This document shows positions 47,864 through 56,479 of a stretch of 64,000 bases of DNA, piece after piece. The notes below the pieces were generated by a model. The model was not told where the DNA came from. It did no database searches and saw nothing but the letters and a program-made list of their open reading frames with translations. The position numbers and the translations under genes were made by a program. Origin of the DNA: Pseudonocardia kunmingensis (lineage in GTDB: Bacteria > Actinomycetota > Actinomycetes > Mycobacteriales > Pseudonocardiaceae). Every line of letters begins with the position of its first letter. Within the stretch, counting starts at the first letter, position 1. Location of the stretch: contig NZ_VFPA01000001.1 in the NCBI RefSeq assembly GCF_006716445.1, positions 868,001 to 932,000 on the forward strand, written 5' to 3'.

Positions 47864-49687
47864 GTGCGCGAGTACAGCGTCCCCGCCACCGTTCGCGTCG
47901 GTGACGAGGAGAACCTCCTCGACGCGGTGTTCGACAACGCCGAGCACCACGGGCCGTCGGTCGTCTACCGGCTCCGCGACGCCTCCGGCGGCTGGTCCGA
48001 CGTCACGTGCGCGCAGTTCGCCGAGCAGGTCGTCGACGTCGCCCGGGGCCTGGTCGCCGCCGGCGTGCGGCCCGGCGACCGCGTCGCGCTGCTGTCGCGC
48101 ACCCGCTACGAGTGGTCGCTGCTCGACTACGCGATCCTCGCCGCGGGCGCGGCCACGGTGCCGATCTACGAGACGTCGTCGGCCGAGCAGATCAGCTGGA
48201 TCCTGTCCGACTCCGGTGCCGTCGCGGCGGTCGTCGAGTCGGGCAAGCACGTCGGGCTGGTCGACAGCGTGCGCGCCGACTGCCCGGAGCTGCGGCACGT
48301 GTGGCAGATCGAGCCCGCCGAGGGCCGGCGGGCCGCCGTCGACGAGCTGCTCGCGCTGGGCGCCGACACCCCCGCCGACGAGGTGCGCGCCCGCACCGCG
48401 GCCGTGCGTGCCGACGACCTCGCCACGCTGATCTACACCTCCGGCACCACCGGCAGGCCCAAGGGCTGCGAGCTGACCCACGGCAACCTGGTCAGCGAGG
48501 TCAAGGCGTGCGTCAGCATGCTGCCGCAGCTGCTCACCGACAGCGGCTCCGTGCTGTTGTTCCTGCCGCTCGCGCACATCTTCGGCAAGGTCATCCAGTG
48601 CGGCGCGCTGTACACCCGCACCGTCGTGGCCCACACCCCCGACGTCGCCCAGCTGCTGCCCGACCTCGCCGCGTTCCGGCCGACGTTCCTGCTCGCCGTC
48701 CCGCGCGTGTTCGAGAAGGTCTACAACGGCGCCCGCCAGCGCGCCCACGACGACGGGAAGGGGCGGATCTTCGACGCCGCCGCCGACACCGCGATCGCCT
48801 GGAGCCGCGCGCAGGACACCGGCGGGCCCGGGCTCGGCCTGCGCCTGCGGCACGCGCTGTTCGACCGGCTCGTCTACGGCAAGCTGCGCGCGGCCGTCGG
48901 CGGCAACGTCGTGGCCGCGGTGTCCGGCAGCGCCCCCCTCGGCGAGCGGCTCGGGCACTTCTTCCGCGGGATCGGGCTGCCGATCCTGGAGGGGTACGGG
49001 CTCACCGAGAGCACGGCGGGCGTCACGCTCAACGCCCTGGGCGCCCAGCGCATCGGCACCGTGGGCCGTCCGGTGCCCGGGCATTCGGTCCGGATCGCCG
49101 ACGACGGCGAGGTGCTGCTCAAGGGCCCGATCATCTTCCGCCGGTACTGGCACAACGAGACCGCCACCGCCGAGGCCCTCGAGGACGGCTGGTTCCACAG
49201 CGGCGACCTCGGCGAGCTCGACGACGCCGGCTTCCTGCGGATCACCGGCCGCAAGAAGGAGATCCTCGTCACCGCGGGCGGCAAGAACGTCGCCCCCGCC
49301 GTGCTCGAGGACCGGCTGCGGGCCCACCCCCTGGTCAGCCAGTGCATGGTCGTGGGCGACGGCAAGCCGTTCATCGGCGCGCTCGTCACGATCGACCCCG
49401 ACGCCCTGCCCGGCTGGCGGGAGCGCGCCGGCAAGCCCGCGGGCGACGGCGTCGCCGACCTCGTCGACGACCCCGACCTGCGCGCCGAGATCGCCGCCGC
49501 CGTCGAGGAGGCCAACAAGGCCGTCTCCCGGGCCGAGCAGATCCGCGAGTTCCGGATCCTCCCGGTCGACTTCACCGAGGCCGGCGGCGAGGTGACCCCC
49601 ACGATGAAGGTCAAGCGCGCGGTGGTCGCGAAGACGTTCGCCGACGAGATCGCGAGCATCTACCGCACCACGAAGGCCCCAGCCTGA
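47864..49687 (+). CDS. fadD15: Long-chain fatty acyl-CoA synthetase (FadD15 type)
   Basis: 607 residues of the ANL superfamily. The ATP/AMP loop is IYTSGTTGRPKGCELTHGNL, A5 is LEGYGLTESTA, the hinge is GWFHSGDLGELDDAGFLRITGRKKEIL with the catalytic-lysine end TPTMKVKRAVVAKTF. It activates fatty acids to acyl-CoA. GTG at 47864 follows AGGAGG at six bases. The M. tuberculosis homologue Rv2187 occupies the same place. Confidence 0.92.
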   Translation: MREYSVPATVRVGDEENLLDAVFDNAEHHGPSVVYRLRDASGGWSDVTCAQFAEQVVDVARGLVAAGVRPGDRVALLSRTRYEWSLLDYAILAAGAATVPIYETSSAEQISWILSDSGAVAAVVESGKHVGLVDSVRADCPELRHVWQIEPAEGRRAAVDELLALGADTPADEVRARTAAVRADDLATLIYTSGTTGRPKGCELTHGNLVSEVKACVSMLPQLLTDSGSVLLFLPLAHIFGKVIQCGALYTRTVVAHTPDVAQLLPDLAAFRPTFLLAVPRVFEKVYNGARQRAHDDGKGRIFDAAADTAIAWSRAQDTGGPGLGLRLRHALFDRLVYGKLRAAVGGNVVAAVSGSAPLGERLGHFFRGIGLPILEGYGLTESTAGVTLNALGAQRIGTVGRPVPGHSVRIADDGEVLLKGPIIFRRYWHNETATAEALEDGWFHSGDLGELDDAGFLRITGRKKEILVTAGGKNVAPAVLEDRLRAHPLVSQCMVVGDGKPFIGALVTIDPDALPGWRERAGKPAGDGVADLVDDPDLRAEIAAAVEEANKAVSRAEQIREFRILPVDFTEAGGEVTPTMKVKRAVVAKTFADEIASIYRTTKAPA

Positions 49688-49708
49688 CCCGGCCCACGGG
49701 ATTCGCGG

Positions 49709-50857
49709 TCAGGGGGGTGTGGGGAGGGGGGTGCCGGTCAGGAGGGCCTGCAGGCGGGCCACGCGTGCCGGCCAGGTCCACTCCCGCTGCATCCAGGCCC
49801 GGCCGGCGGCGCCCATCGCCCTGGCCCGGTCCGGGTCGGCGAGCAGCCCGGCCAGCGCGGCGGCCACCGCGGGCACGTCCCGACCGTCGACGACGTGGCC
49901 GGTCCGGCCCTCCTGCACGGTCTCCGGCGCGCCGCCGGACGTCCCGGCGACCACGGGCAGCCCGGTGGCGGCGGCCTCCAGTGCCACGATGCCGAGGCCT
50001 TCGACGTCGAGCCCGCCGCCCCGGGTGCGGCAGGGCAGGGCGAAGACGTCGCCCACGGCGTGGTGCGCCGGCAGCTCCTCCGCGGGGACGGGCCCGGTGA
50101 GCACGACGTGCTCGGCCACGCCCGCGGTGCGGGCGAGCCGCTGCAGGCGCGCGGCGTCCGCGCCGCCCCCCACGATGAGCAGGCGCGCCCCCGGAACGCG
50201 CTCGCGCACCGTGGGCAGCGCGCGGATGAGGGTGTCCTGCCCCTTGCGCGCGACGAGGCGGGACACGCAGACCACGAGCGGGGCGTCCCCGAGGCGGTGG
50301 CGGCGGCGCAGTTCCGCGCGCGCGGCGGGGTCGGGCCGGTAGCGGTCGGTGTCGATCCCGGACGGCAGGACCTCGAGGGCCGCGCGCGGGCCGAACGCGG
50401 CCGCGACCCGGTTGCGGGTGTAGTGCGAGATCGTGGTGAGGACGTCGGCGTCCGCCCCGATCCGGCGCAGGGCCGCCCGTGCGCCGGGCAGCATCGACCA
50501 CCCCACCTCGTGGCCGTGGGTGCTGCCCACGACCCGCTCGACACCCGCGTGTGCGCGCAGGTGGGGCCCGAGGAGCGCCAGCGGGGCCGCGGCGCCGAAC
50601 CAGACGGTGCGCGCGTCGTGCTCCCGTGCCAGCGCCACGGCGCGCCGCGCGACGCCGGGCACCGGGAGCATCAACGGCGTCGGGTGGCGGTGCACCGGGT
50701 AGGGGGCTGCGGCGTCGAACTCCGGCGCACCCGGCCACGCGGGCGCGTAGACGGCGATCTCCCCCGCGGGGAGCAGGTCGGCGAACGCCCGCAGGTAGGT
50801 CTGGATGCCACCGGTGCGGGGCGGGAAGTCGTTCGTCACGAGCAGCGTGCGCGCCAC
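49709..50857 (-). CDS. pimB: PimB'-type GDP-mannose-dependent mannosyltransferase (GT4)
   Basis: 382 residues. LLVTNDFPPRTGGIQTYLRAF begins the acceptor domain; STHGHEVGW, PSGIDTDRYRP, VCVSRLVARKGQDTLIRALP and EGLGIVALEAAATGLPVVAG with the EX7E motif complete the GT4 donor side. In mycobacteria this enzyme adds the second mannose to phosphatidylinositol monomannoside; the substrate here is inferred from the close position and sequence match. GTG start. Confidence 0.88.
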   Translation of the reverse strand: MARTLLVTNDFPPRTGGIQTYLRAFADLLPAGEIAVYAPAWPGAPEFDAAAPYPVHRHPTPLMLPVPGVARRAVALAREHDARTVWFGAAAPLALLGPHLRAHAGVERVVGSTHGHEVGWSMLPGARAALRRIGADADVLTTISHYTRNRVAAAFGPRAALEVLPSGIDTDRYRPDPAARAELRRRHRLGDAPLVVCVSRLVARKGQDTLIRALPTVRERVPGARLLIVGGGADAARLQRLARTAGVAEHVVLTGPVPAEELPAHHAVGDVFALPCRTRGGGLDVEGLGIVALEAAATGLPVVAGTSGGAPETVQEGRTGHVVDGRDVPAVAAALAGLLADPDRARAMGAAGRAWMQREWTWPARVARLQALLTGTPLPTPP

Positions 50858-50952
50858 CGCTCGACGCTATCGCCGCGGTCTGGGTGGTCGGGCGGCGGCC
50901 GGTCGCCCCGGCCGGCCGCCGCCCGTTCCCGGGGAGCGGACGAGGTCCGTGT

Positions 50953-52047
50953 CTACAAGCGACGTGCGCTGGTGAGCTTGCGGGAGGTGATGTTCGAGTA
51001 CTTGACGACGTCGCCCGTCTGGGGCGCGTTGATCATCTTGCCATCGCCGACGTAGATGCCCACGTGGCTCACCGGCTGGTTGAAGAAGACCAGGTCACCG
51101 GGGCGCAGCTCGCTGCGCGAGACCGGTGTGCCCACCCGTGCCTGCTGGCTGCTGGAGCGCGGCAGCGTGACGCCTGCCTCCTTGAACGCCCAGGACGTGA
51201 GCCCCGAGCAGTCGAACGAGCCCGGCCCCTCGGCACCCCAGCGGTAGGGCTTGCCGAGCATCCTCTGCGCGAACCGGATCGCCTCCACGCCCGCGCCGGT
51301 GCCGGTGATCGGGCCGCTCGGCCCACCGACATCCGAACCCCGCCGCGCGCGCTGCTCCTCCGGAGTGAGCCGGTCCAGGAGGCGCTCCGCCTCGTCGATG
51401 CGCTTCTCCGCGTCGCGCTTGCGCTTCTCGATGTCCTCTTCGGCCCGCGCGGCCTCGTCGGCCGCGGCCTGCGCCCGTGACACCGCCGCGTCGGCCTCCG
51501 CCTGCTTCCGCGCGGTGTCGTCGACCGTGGCCAGCAGCTGGTCGAGCGCTTCGCGGTAGTCGATCGCGACGGTCTCCAGCGCGGACATCTGGTCGAGGAA
51601 CTCCTGCGGGGAGCCGCTCGCGAGCAGGGCGTTGAGCTGGTCGAGGTTGCCGCTCTCGAACGCCGACATCGCCATGGCGTCGACCTGGGCGCGGAACTTC
51701 TCCTCCTCGGCGCGCGCGGCGTCGACGGCGGCCCGCGCGGGTTCGACCGCGGCCTGCAGCGCGGTCAGCTCGGACTGCCGTGCCGCGAAGGTGTCCTTCG
51801 CGGCGTGCCACTCCTCGGTGAGGGCCTCCGCCTCGTTCTGCACCTGCTCGAGTTGCGCGGCGGCGCCGGCCTGGTCCTCGGGCGGCGCGGGCTGGGCCAC
51901 CGCCGGGGACGTGGCGAACAGCATCGCCATGACCGCCAGCAGCACCACCGACGCCACCGAGGAGGCGGACCGACCGCGGCGCACTCGACGCTCGGACCGG
52001 CGCACCCGGGACCGGGAGCCCGGAGAGGTACGTCGACGCGACTCCAC
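50953..52047 (-). CDS. Secreted NlpC/P60 peptidoglycan endopeptidase (Rv2190c type)
   Basis: 364 residues. A basic twin-Arg-rich start and hydrophobic segment (VASVVLLAVMAMLFATSPAVAQP) make a signal peptide. Two coiled-coil stretches follow (about 50-130 and 170-235). The C-terminal NlpC/P60 domain has GKPYRWGAEGPGSFDCSGLTSWAFKEAGV with Cys280 and SHVGIYVGDGKMINAPQTGD with His328. It cleaves stem peptides, as do RipA/RipC. The coiled coil may be an autoinhibitory or FtsX-binding part. Confidence 0.9.
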   Translation of the reverse strand: MESRRRTSPGSRSRVRRSERRVRRGRSASSVASVVLLAVMAMLFATSPAVAQPAPPEDQAGAAAQLEQVQNEAEALTEEWHAAKDTFAARQSELTALQAAVEPARAAVDAARAEEEKFRAQVDAMAMSAFESGNLDQLNALLASGSPQEFLDQMSALETVAIDYREALDQLLATVDDTARKQAEADAAVSRAQAAADEAARAEEDIEKRKRDAEKRIDEAERLLDRLTPEEQRARRGSDVGGPSGPITGTGAGVEAIRFAQRMLGKPYRWGAEGPGSFDCSGLTSWAFKEAGVTLPRSSSQQARVGTPVSRSELRPGDLVFFNQPVSHVGIYVGDGKMINAPQTGDVVKYSNITSRKLTSARRL

Positions 52048-52295
52048 GCGGACGGAACTCCTCTCAGCACTCCGCGCGGCCGCCCGATCGGGCGAAGGAC
52101 GGCACCGATCGGACTAGCGCGCGGTGACCTCGCGTTGCCGTTCGCGGTCGAATGGCTGACGAGCCGCAAGGTCTCGCGGAGATTACGGAGCAGCGGCCGG
52201 AGCGTCCAAACCGGGGGTGCCTCGGCGTGGCGCGCTCCCCCCTGTCACCCACAGGCACAGAGCGGAGCGATCATGCGTTCTACAACGCCGTGATC

Positions 52296-52586
52296 TCACC
52301 CTGCGTCACGAGCGCCTCCCTCTTCTCCGGCCTCCAGGGGCGTTCGGCGCGTCCGGGTGGCCACCAGCCGCAATCTCGGCACCAGCCCTTGATCGGCGAG
52401 CACGGCGAGCGCTTGCCGCTCCGGTGCGTCGAGCTGCACGATCGGCGCGCCGGACGGCACCTCCGGCGGCCGCCCGTCGTCGACGTTCCCCGCCCCGGAC
52501 GCCCCGGGTGGGCCCAGCAGCACGCCGATCACGCATTCCCCGCAGGCCGATCCGCGGACCGCGCAGCCGTCACAGTCGATGATCAT
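52296..52586 (-). CDS. Small four-cysteine (zinc-ribbon-like) conserved protein
   Basis: 96 residues starting MIIDCDGCAVRGSACGECVIGVLL. Cysteines at 5, 8, 15 and 18 form two C-x2-C pairs, a probable zinc knuckle. Later, PIVQLDAPERQALAVLADQGLVPRLRLV resembles a short helical end. ATG at 52586 follows GGGAG. It lies between the NlpC/P60 gene and the NYN gene, all on the minus strand. Function unknown. Confidence 0.75.
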   Translation of the reverse strand: MIIDCDGCAVRGSACGECVIGVLLGPPGASGAGNVDDGRPPEVPSGAPIVQLDAPERQALAVLADQGLVPRLRLVATRTRRTPLEAGEEGGARDAG

Positions 52587-52745
52587 TTCTGCTCCCTCGA
52601 CGCTTCGGACGGGTCCGTGGCCGTCCGATGCCCAGGACGCTAGGAGCGACCTCCGACAATTCCGGGCGCTCGCGGTGCCCGCACCCCCGACCGGGCGACC
52701 GGGCCGGGCCGTTGCGGAGGCAGCAGCGTGTGGCGGCAGTGCCGC

Positions 52746-54101
52746 TCAGCCGCGCATCAGGCGCGTCAGCAGCACCGCGGACGGCACGGCGTGCGCCCCG
52801 CACGCGCGCACGGACTCGACCACGGCCCGGTCCGACGTCGCGACGACGACCGGCCTGCCCTGCGGCTCGGCGGCCACGAGGTCGCGGATCACGTCGTCGG
52901 CGAGCACCCCGGCGTCGCTGAACAGCACGCGCACGCCGCGCGACCCCCGCGGGGGCGCCGTGATCACACCGGCGCCGTCGAAGACGACGGTGACCTCCAC
53001 GCCGGTGCGCGCGGCGAGGGCGCCGAGCTGGCTGACGAGGCGGGCGCGCTGGTCGGCGAGCGTGAGCTCGGGGTAGCCGGTCTTGCTGACGTTGTAGCCG
53101 TCGACCACCAGGTGCAGCGACGGGACGGCGAGCAGCGCGTCCAGCTCGGCGGCCGAGGCGACGGCGCTGCCGCCCCGCGCCGTGCGGGCCCCGGCGACCA
53201 GGTCGGCGGGTCGGGGTCCGCCGCCACCGAGCGCGAGCTCGCGGCGCAGGCCGGTGAGCGCGCCGCCGAGGGTGTCGATGAGCAGGGAGAGCCGCACCTC
53301 GTCGGCCTTGCGCGCCTCGCGGGCCGCCTGCCGGGCGGCGGCCACCTCGGCCGCGGCGCGGTCGGCGCGGCGGCGTTCGGCCTCTGCGCGCTCGCGCTCG
53401 CGGTCGCGTTCGGCGAGGGCGGCGGCGAGGTCGCGTTCGGCGCGCCGGCGCACCTCCTCGACCGCGTCCTCGGCGGCCGTCCGCGCGTCGGTGGCGGCGC
53501 GCAGCTTGGCGCCCTGCTCGGACACCCGCCTGCGCAGCTGCTGGTACTCCGTGTCGCGCTGCTGCCCGGCGGTGCGGGCCTGGGCGCGCGCCTCGGTGAG
53601 CTCGCCGCGCAGCCGTTCCAGCTCCGCGGTGAGCTTGTCGACGCGGGACACCGCCGCGTCGCGCTCGGCCCGCACCTCCATCGCCTCACCGCGGCGCGCC
53701 GCGGCGGCGACGGCCTCACCGGCGTCCGCGTCGTCGCCCAGCAGCGCGGCGGCGGCCGCCATGACCGGATCGTCGGCGGAGGTCGTCAGCTCGCCGGGGC
53801 GGTGCTCCTCCCACCACGCGACGACCACCGCGCGGAACATGGCCGACGAGGACAGCTCCGCCGTGAGGGCGGGCCCGCCGAGCTTGGCGCGCTTCGCGGG
53901 GGTGAAGCGGGCGAGCCTGCGCAGCGAGGCCGGGACGTCCGAGCTCGGCAGCCCACCCACCGCGGTGGCCGCGAGGTCCGCGAGCCGGGAGCGCACCGCG
54001 TCCGGCAGCCGCGTCCAGTCCACCGAGCCGGCGGACGACGCAGCGGACGACGCGGCCCCACCCTGCTCGGGCGGGCCGTGCGCGCCGTCGGACCTCGACA
54101 T
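52746..54101 (-). CDS. NYN (YacP-like) domain ribonuclease-type protein with coiled coil
   Basis: 451 residues in three parts: a helical start (WTRLPDAVRSRLADLAA, RRLARFTPAKRAKLG), a long Arg/Glu/Ala coiled coil (about 135-290), and a C-terminal NYN PIN-like domain with LHLVVDGYNVSKTGYPEL, VTVVFDGAGV, FSDAGVLADDVIRDLV and VVATSDRAVVESV. The acidic residues for metal binding are present. YacP relatives cleave RNA on the ribosome, as Rae1 does. ATG start. Confidence 0.85.
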   Translation of the reverse strand: MSRSDGAHGPPEQGGAASSAASSAGSVDWTRLPDAVRSRLADLAATAVGGLPSSDVPASLRRLARFTPAKRAKLGGPALTAELSSSAMFRAVVVAWWEEHRPGELTTSADDPVMAAAAALLGDDADAGEAVAAAARRGEAMEVRAERDAAVSRVDKLTAELERLRGELTEARAQARTAGQQRDTEYQQLRRRVSEQGAKLRAATDARTAAEDAVEEVRRRAERDLAAALAERDRERERAEAERRRADRAAAEVAAARQAAREARKADEVRLSLLIDTLGGALTGLRRELALGGGGPRPADLVAGARTARGGSAVASAAELDALLAVPSLHLVVDGYNVSKTGYPELTLADQRARLVSQLGALAARTGVEVTVVFDGAGVITAPPRGSRGVRVLFSDAGVLADDVIRDLVAAEPQGRPVVVATSDRAVVESVRACGAHAVPSAVLLTRLMRG

Positions 54102-54209
54102 CGCACCAGGTTAGCTGCGTTCCGCCCGGTCCACCGGTGACGCGACGGTCACAATCCGTACGCGCGGTCGGCAACGGACTGTCGGGGGCCGGCGCTAGCG
54201 TCCGCCGCC

Positions 54210-55919
54210 GTGCACGCCCGACCGTCCCAGCTGTCGTTCGACGAGCTCGGTACCCCGCTGCGCGAGGTCACCTTCGTCGTGCTCGACCTCGAGACCACCG
54301 GCGGTTCGGCGGGCAAGGACGCCATCACCGAGATCGGCGCGGTCAAGGTGCGCGGCGGCGAGCAGGTGGGCGAGCTGGCCACGCTGGTCGATCCGGGCAC
54401 GGGTCTCCCGCCCCAGATCGTGGCGCTCACCGGCATCACGTCGGCGATGACGGCCGGCGCGCCGCGGCTGGCGCAGGTGCTGCCCTCCGTGCTGGAGTTC
54501 CTGCGCGGCACGGTCCTGGTGGCGCACAACGCCCCGTTCGACTCCGGGTTCCTGCGCGCCGCGTGCGAGCGCCACGGCCAGGCCTGGCCGCGTCCCCCGG
54601 TGCTCTGCACGGCGCGCCTCGCCCGCGCGGTGCTCTCCCGCGACGAGGCGCCGAGCGTCCGGCTCGGGGCGCTGGCCGAGCTGTTCGGCACGGACACCCG
54701 CCCCACGCACCGCGCGCTCGCCGACGCCCGCGCCACCGTCGAGGTGCTGCACCACCTGCTCGAGCGGGTCGGCAACCTCGGTGTGCAGAGCCTGGAGGAG
54801 CTGCTCGCGCTGGCCCGGGAGTCGGCCCCGCACCGGCCCACGCAGCGGCAGCGGCAGAAGCGGGTGCTGGCGCAGGGGGTGCCCTCGGCGCCCGGCGTCT
54901 ACCTCTTCCGCGGCCCGCGCGAGGAGGTGCTCTACGTCGGCACCAGCGGCGACCTGCAGAAGCGGGTGCGCAGCTACTTCACCGCCGGCGAGCGGCGCAG
55001 GCGGGTGCGCGACATGGTGGCGCTCGCGGAGCGGGTCGACACCGTCGTCTGCGCCCACGCCCTCGAGGCGTCGGTGCGCGAGCTGCGGCTCATCGCGGCG
55101 CACCAGCCCCGCTACAACCGCCGGTCGCGCCGTCCGAACCACACCTGGTGGGTCGCCCCCACCGCCGAGGCGTTCCCCCGCCTGTCCGTCGTGAACTCGC
55201 CCCGCGACGGCGCGCTCGGCCCGTTCCCGTCCCGGCGCGCGGCGGCCGCGGCCGTCGACACCGTGCTGGACGTCGTGCCGCTGCGGCCGTGCACCCAGCG
55301 CATCCCCGCCACGGGCGCCTCGGCCACGCCGTGCGCGCTGCACGAGCTCGGCCGCTGCGCCGCGCCGTGCGCGGGCCTGCAGACGCCCGAGGAGTACGCC
55401 CCGGCCGTGGGGGCACTGGACGACCTCGTCGGCGGCCGCGACGACGCCGCCCTGCGCGCCGCCGCCGACGAGATCGACGCGCTCGCCGCCCGCGAGCGGT
55501 TCGAGGCCGCGGCGCGCCGGCGCGACCAGCTGGCGGCGCTGGTCGTGGGCCTCGGCCGGGCGCAGCGGCTGGCCGCCCTCGCCGCGTTGCCCGAGGTGGT
55601 CGGGGCCCGCCCGGACGGTCGCCGGGGGTGGGAGGTCGCGGTCGTGCGGTACGGACGGCTCGCCGCCGCCGGGGTGGCCCGCCGCGGGGTCGCCCCGATG
55701 CCGGTGATCGACGCGCTGCGGCTCGGCGCGCAGACGGTGCTGCCCGGGTCCGGGCCGCTGCGGGGCGCGCCGGTGGAGGAGGTGCGGCTGCTGCACCGCT
55801 GGCTGACCACGGGCGGCACGCGCCTCGTGGTCAGCGAGCCGTCGTGGACCGAGCCCGCCCGCGGCGCCGGTGCGTGGGGCGCGTGGGCGGAGCGCGCGCG
55901 GCCGGTGGAGGTGGACTGA
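54210..55919 (+). CDS. DnaQ-type exonuclease fused to UvrC N-terminal region (Rv2191 type)
   Basis: 569 residues. The N-terminal part (about 20-190) is a DEDDh proofreading-type 3'-5' exonuclease: VVLDLETTGGSAGKDAITEIGAV, VAHNAPFDSGFL and HRALADARAT. It is followed by a GIY-YIG domain of the UvrC kind (APGVYLFRGPREEVLYVGTSGDLQKRVRSYF) and the cysteine cluster CALHELGRCAAPCAG, with an UVR-like helix after it. The UvrC C-terminal endonuclease and HhH are missing. Likely a repair nuclease. GTG start; divergent from the NYN gene. Confidence 0.87.
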   Translation: MHARPSQLSFDELGTPLREVTFVVLDLETTGGSAGKDAITEIGAVKVRGGEQVGELATLVDPGTGLPPQIVALTGITSAMTAGAPRLAQVLPSVLEFLRGTVLVAHNAPFDSGFLRAACERHGQAWPRPPVLCTARLARAVLSRDEAPSVRLGALAELFGTDTRPTHRALADARATVEVLHHLLERVGNLGVQSLEELLALARESAPHRPTQRQRQKRVLAQGVPSAPGVYLFRGPREEVLYVGTSGDLQKRVRSYFTAGERRRRVRDMVALAERVDTVVCAHALEASVRELRLIAAHQPRYNRRSRRPNHTWWVAPTAEAFPRLSVVNSPRDGALGPFPSRRAAAAAVDTVLDVVPLRPCTQRIPATGASATPCALHELGRCAAPCAGLQTPEEYAPAVGALDDLVGGRDDAALRAAADEIDALAARERFEAAARRRDQLAALVVGLGRAQRLAALAALPEVVGARPDGRRGWEVAVVRYGRLAAAGVARRGVAPMPVIDALRLGAQTVLPGSGPLRGAPVEEVRLLHRWLTTGGTRLVVSEPSWTEPARGAGAWGAWAERARPVEVD

Positions 55920-55965
55920 GTGCCGCCCCGCCCCGGGCGCCCGTTCCGCTGCAGGCTCCCACCCG

Positions 55966-56024
55966 GACGAACGGCACTCTCGTCGGTTCCTAGCCGACGA
56001 AAGTGCCGTTCGTCATGCGAATCC
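55966..56024 (-). repeat. Dispersed intergenic palindrome, copy 3
   Basis: Arms at 55966-55986 and 55994-56014 pair at 20 of 21 positions around TTCCTAG. Relative to copies 1 and 2 it is inverted: on the minus strand the loop reads CTAGGAA. The next ten bases, ATGCGAATCC (56015-56024), are the complement of the flank before copy 1. Confidence 0.85.
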
Positions 56025-56103
56025 CGCTTCCGGGGTCGCCGGAGGCATGGCCTAGTGTCCGGGCCGACCGGAGCCGAGCCGACCTGATCTCGAGGGAGCC
56101 GTC

Positions 56104-56382
56104 GTGATCACCGCGATCGTCCTGGTGCACACCGCCGCCGACCGCATCCCCGAGACCGCGCAGGCCATCGCGGACCTCGAGGGGGTCAGCGAGGTCTACT
56201 CCTGCGCGGGCGACGTCGACCTCATCGCCGTCGTCAAGGTCGGCGAGCACGAGGAGCTCGCCGACGTGATCGCCGGGCGCCTCAGCAAGATCGACGGCGT
56301 GCGTCGCACCGACACGCACATCGCCTTCCGCTCCTACTCCCGCGCCGACACGGAGGCCACCTTCTCGGTGGGCCTCGACTGA
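56104..56382 (+). CDS. Lrp/AsnC ligand-binding (RAM) domain protein without DNA-binding part
   Basis: 92 residues: ITAIVLVHTAADRIPETAQAIADLEGVSEVYSCAGDVDLIAVVKVGEHEELADVIAGRLSKIDGV is a complete RAM domain with its beta-alpha-beta-beta-alpha-beta order. No helix-turn-helix is encoded upstream. Such stand-alone domains can bind amino acids and tune partners. GTG start after GAGGGAG. The next gene is an exporter on the same strand. Confidence 0.88.
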   Translation: MITAIVLVHTAADRIPETAQAIADLEGVSEVYSCAGDVDLIAVVKVGEHEELADVIAGRLSKIDGVRRTDTHIAFRSYSRADTEATFSVGLD

Positions 56383-56479
56383 CCGCAGGGTTCGCGGGCG
56401 GCGACCGCGGGTAGCCGGTCGCTCGTGGGAACGGTCACGGTCGAGCGCAGGCCCGGCGCCTGAACGCCGCCTGCACGCC

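Noticed and set aside
52048..52295. Possible c-di-AMP (ydaO) riboswitch ahead of the NlpC/P60 gene
   Set aside because: Actinobacterial wall hydrolase genes often carry one, but I could not find its conserved cores or a matching pseudoknot in this 248-bp leader. A covariance search would settle it.
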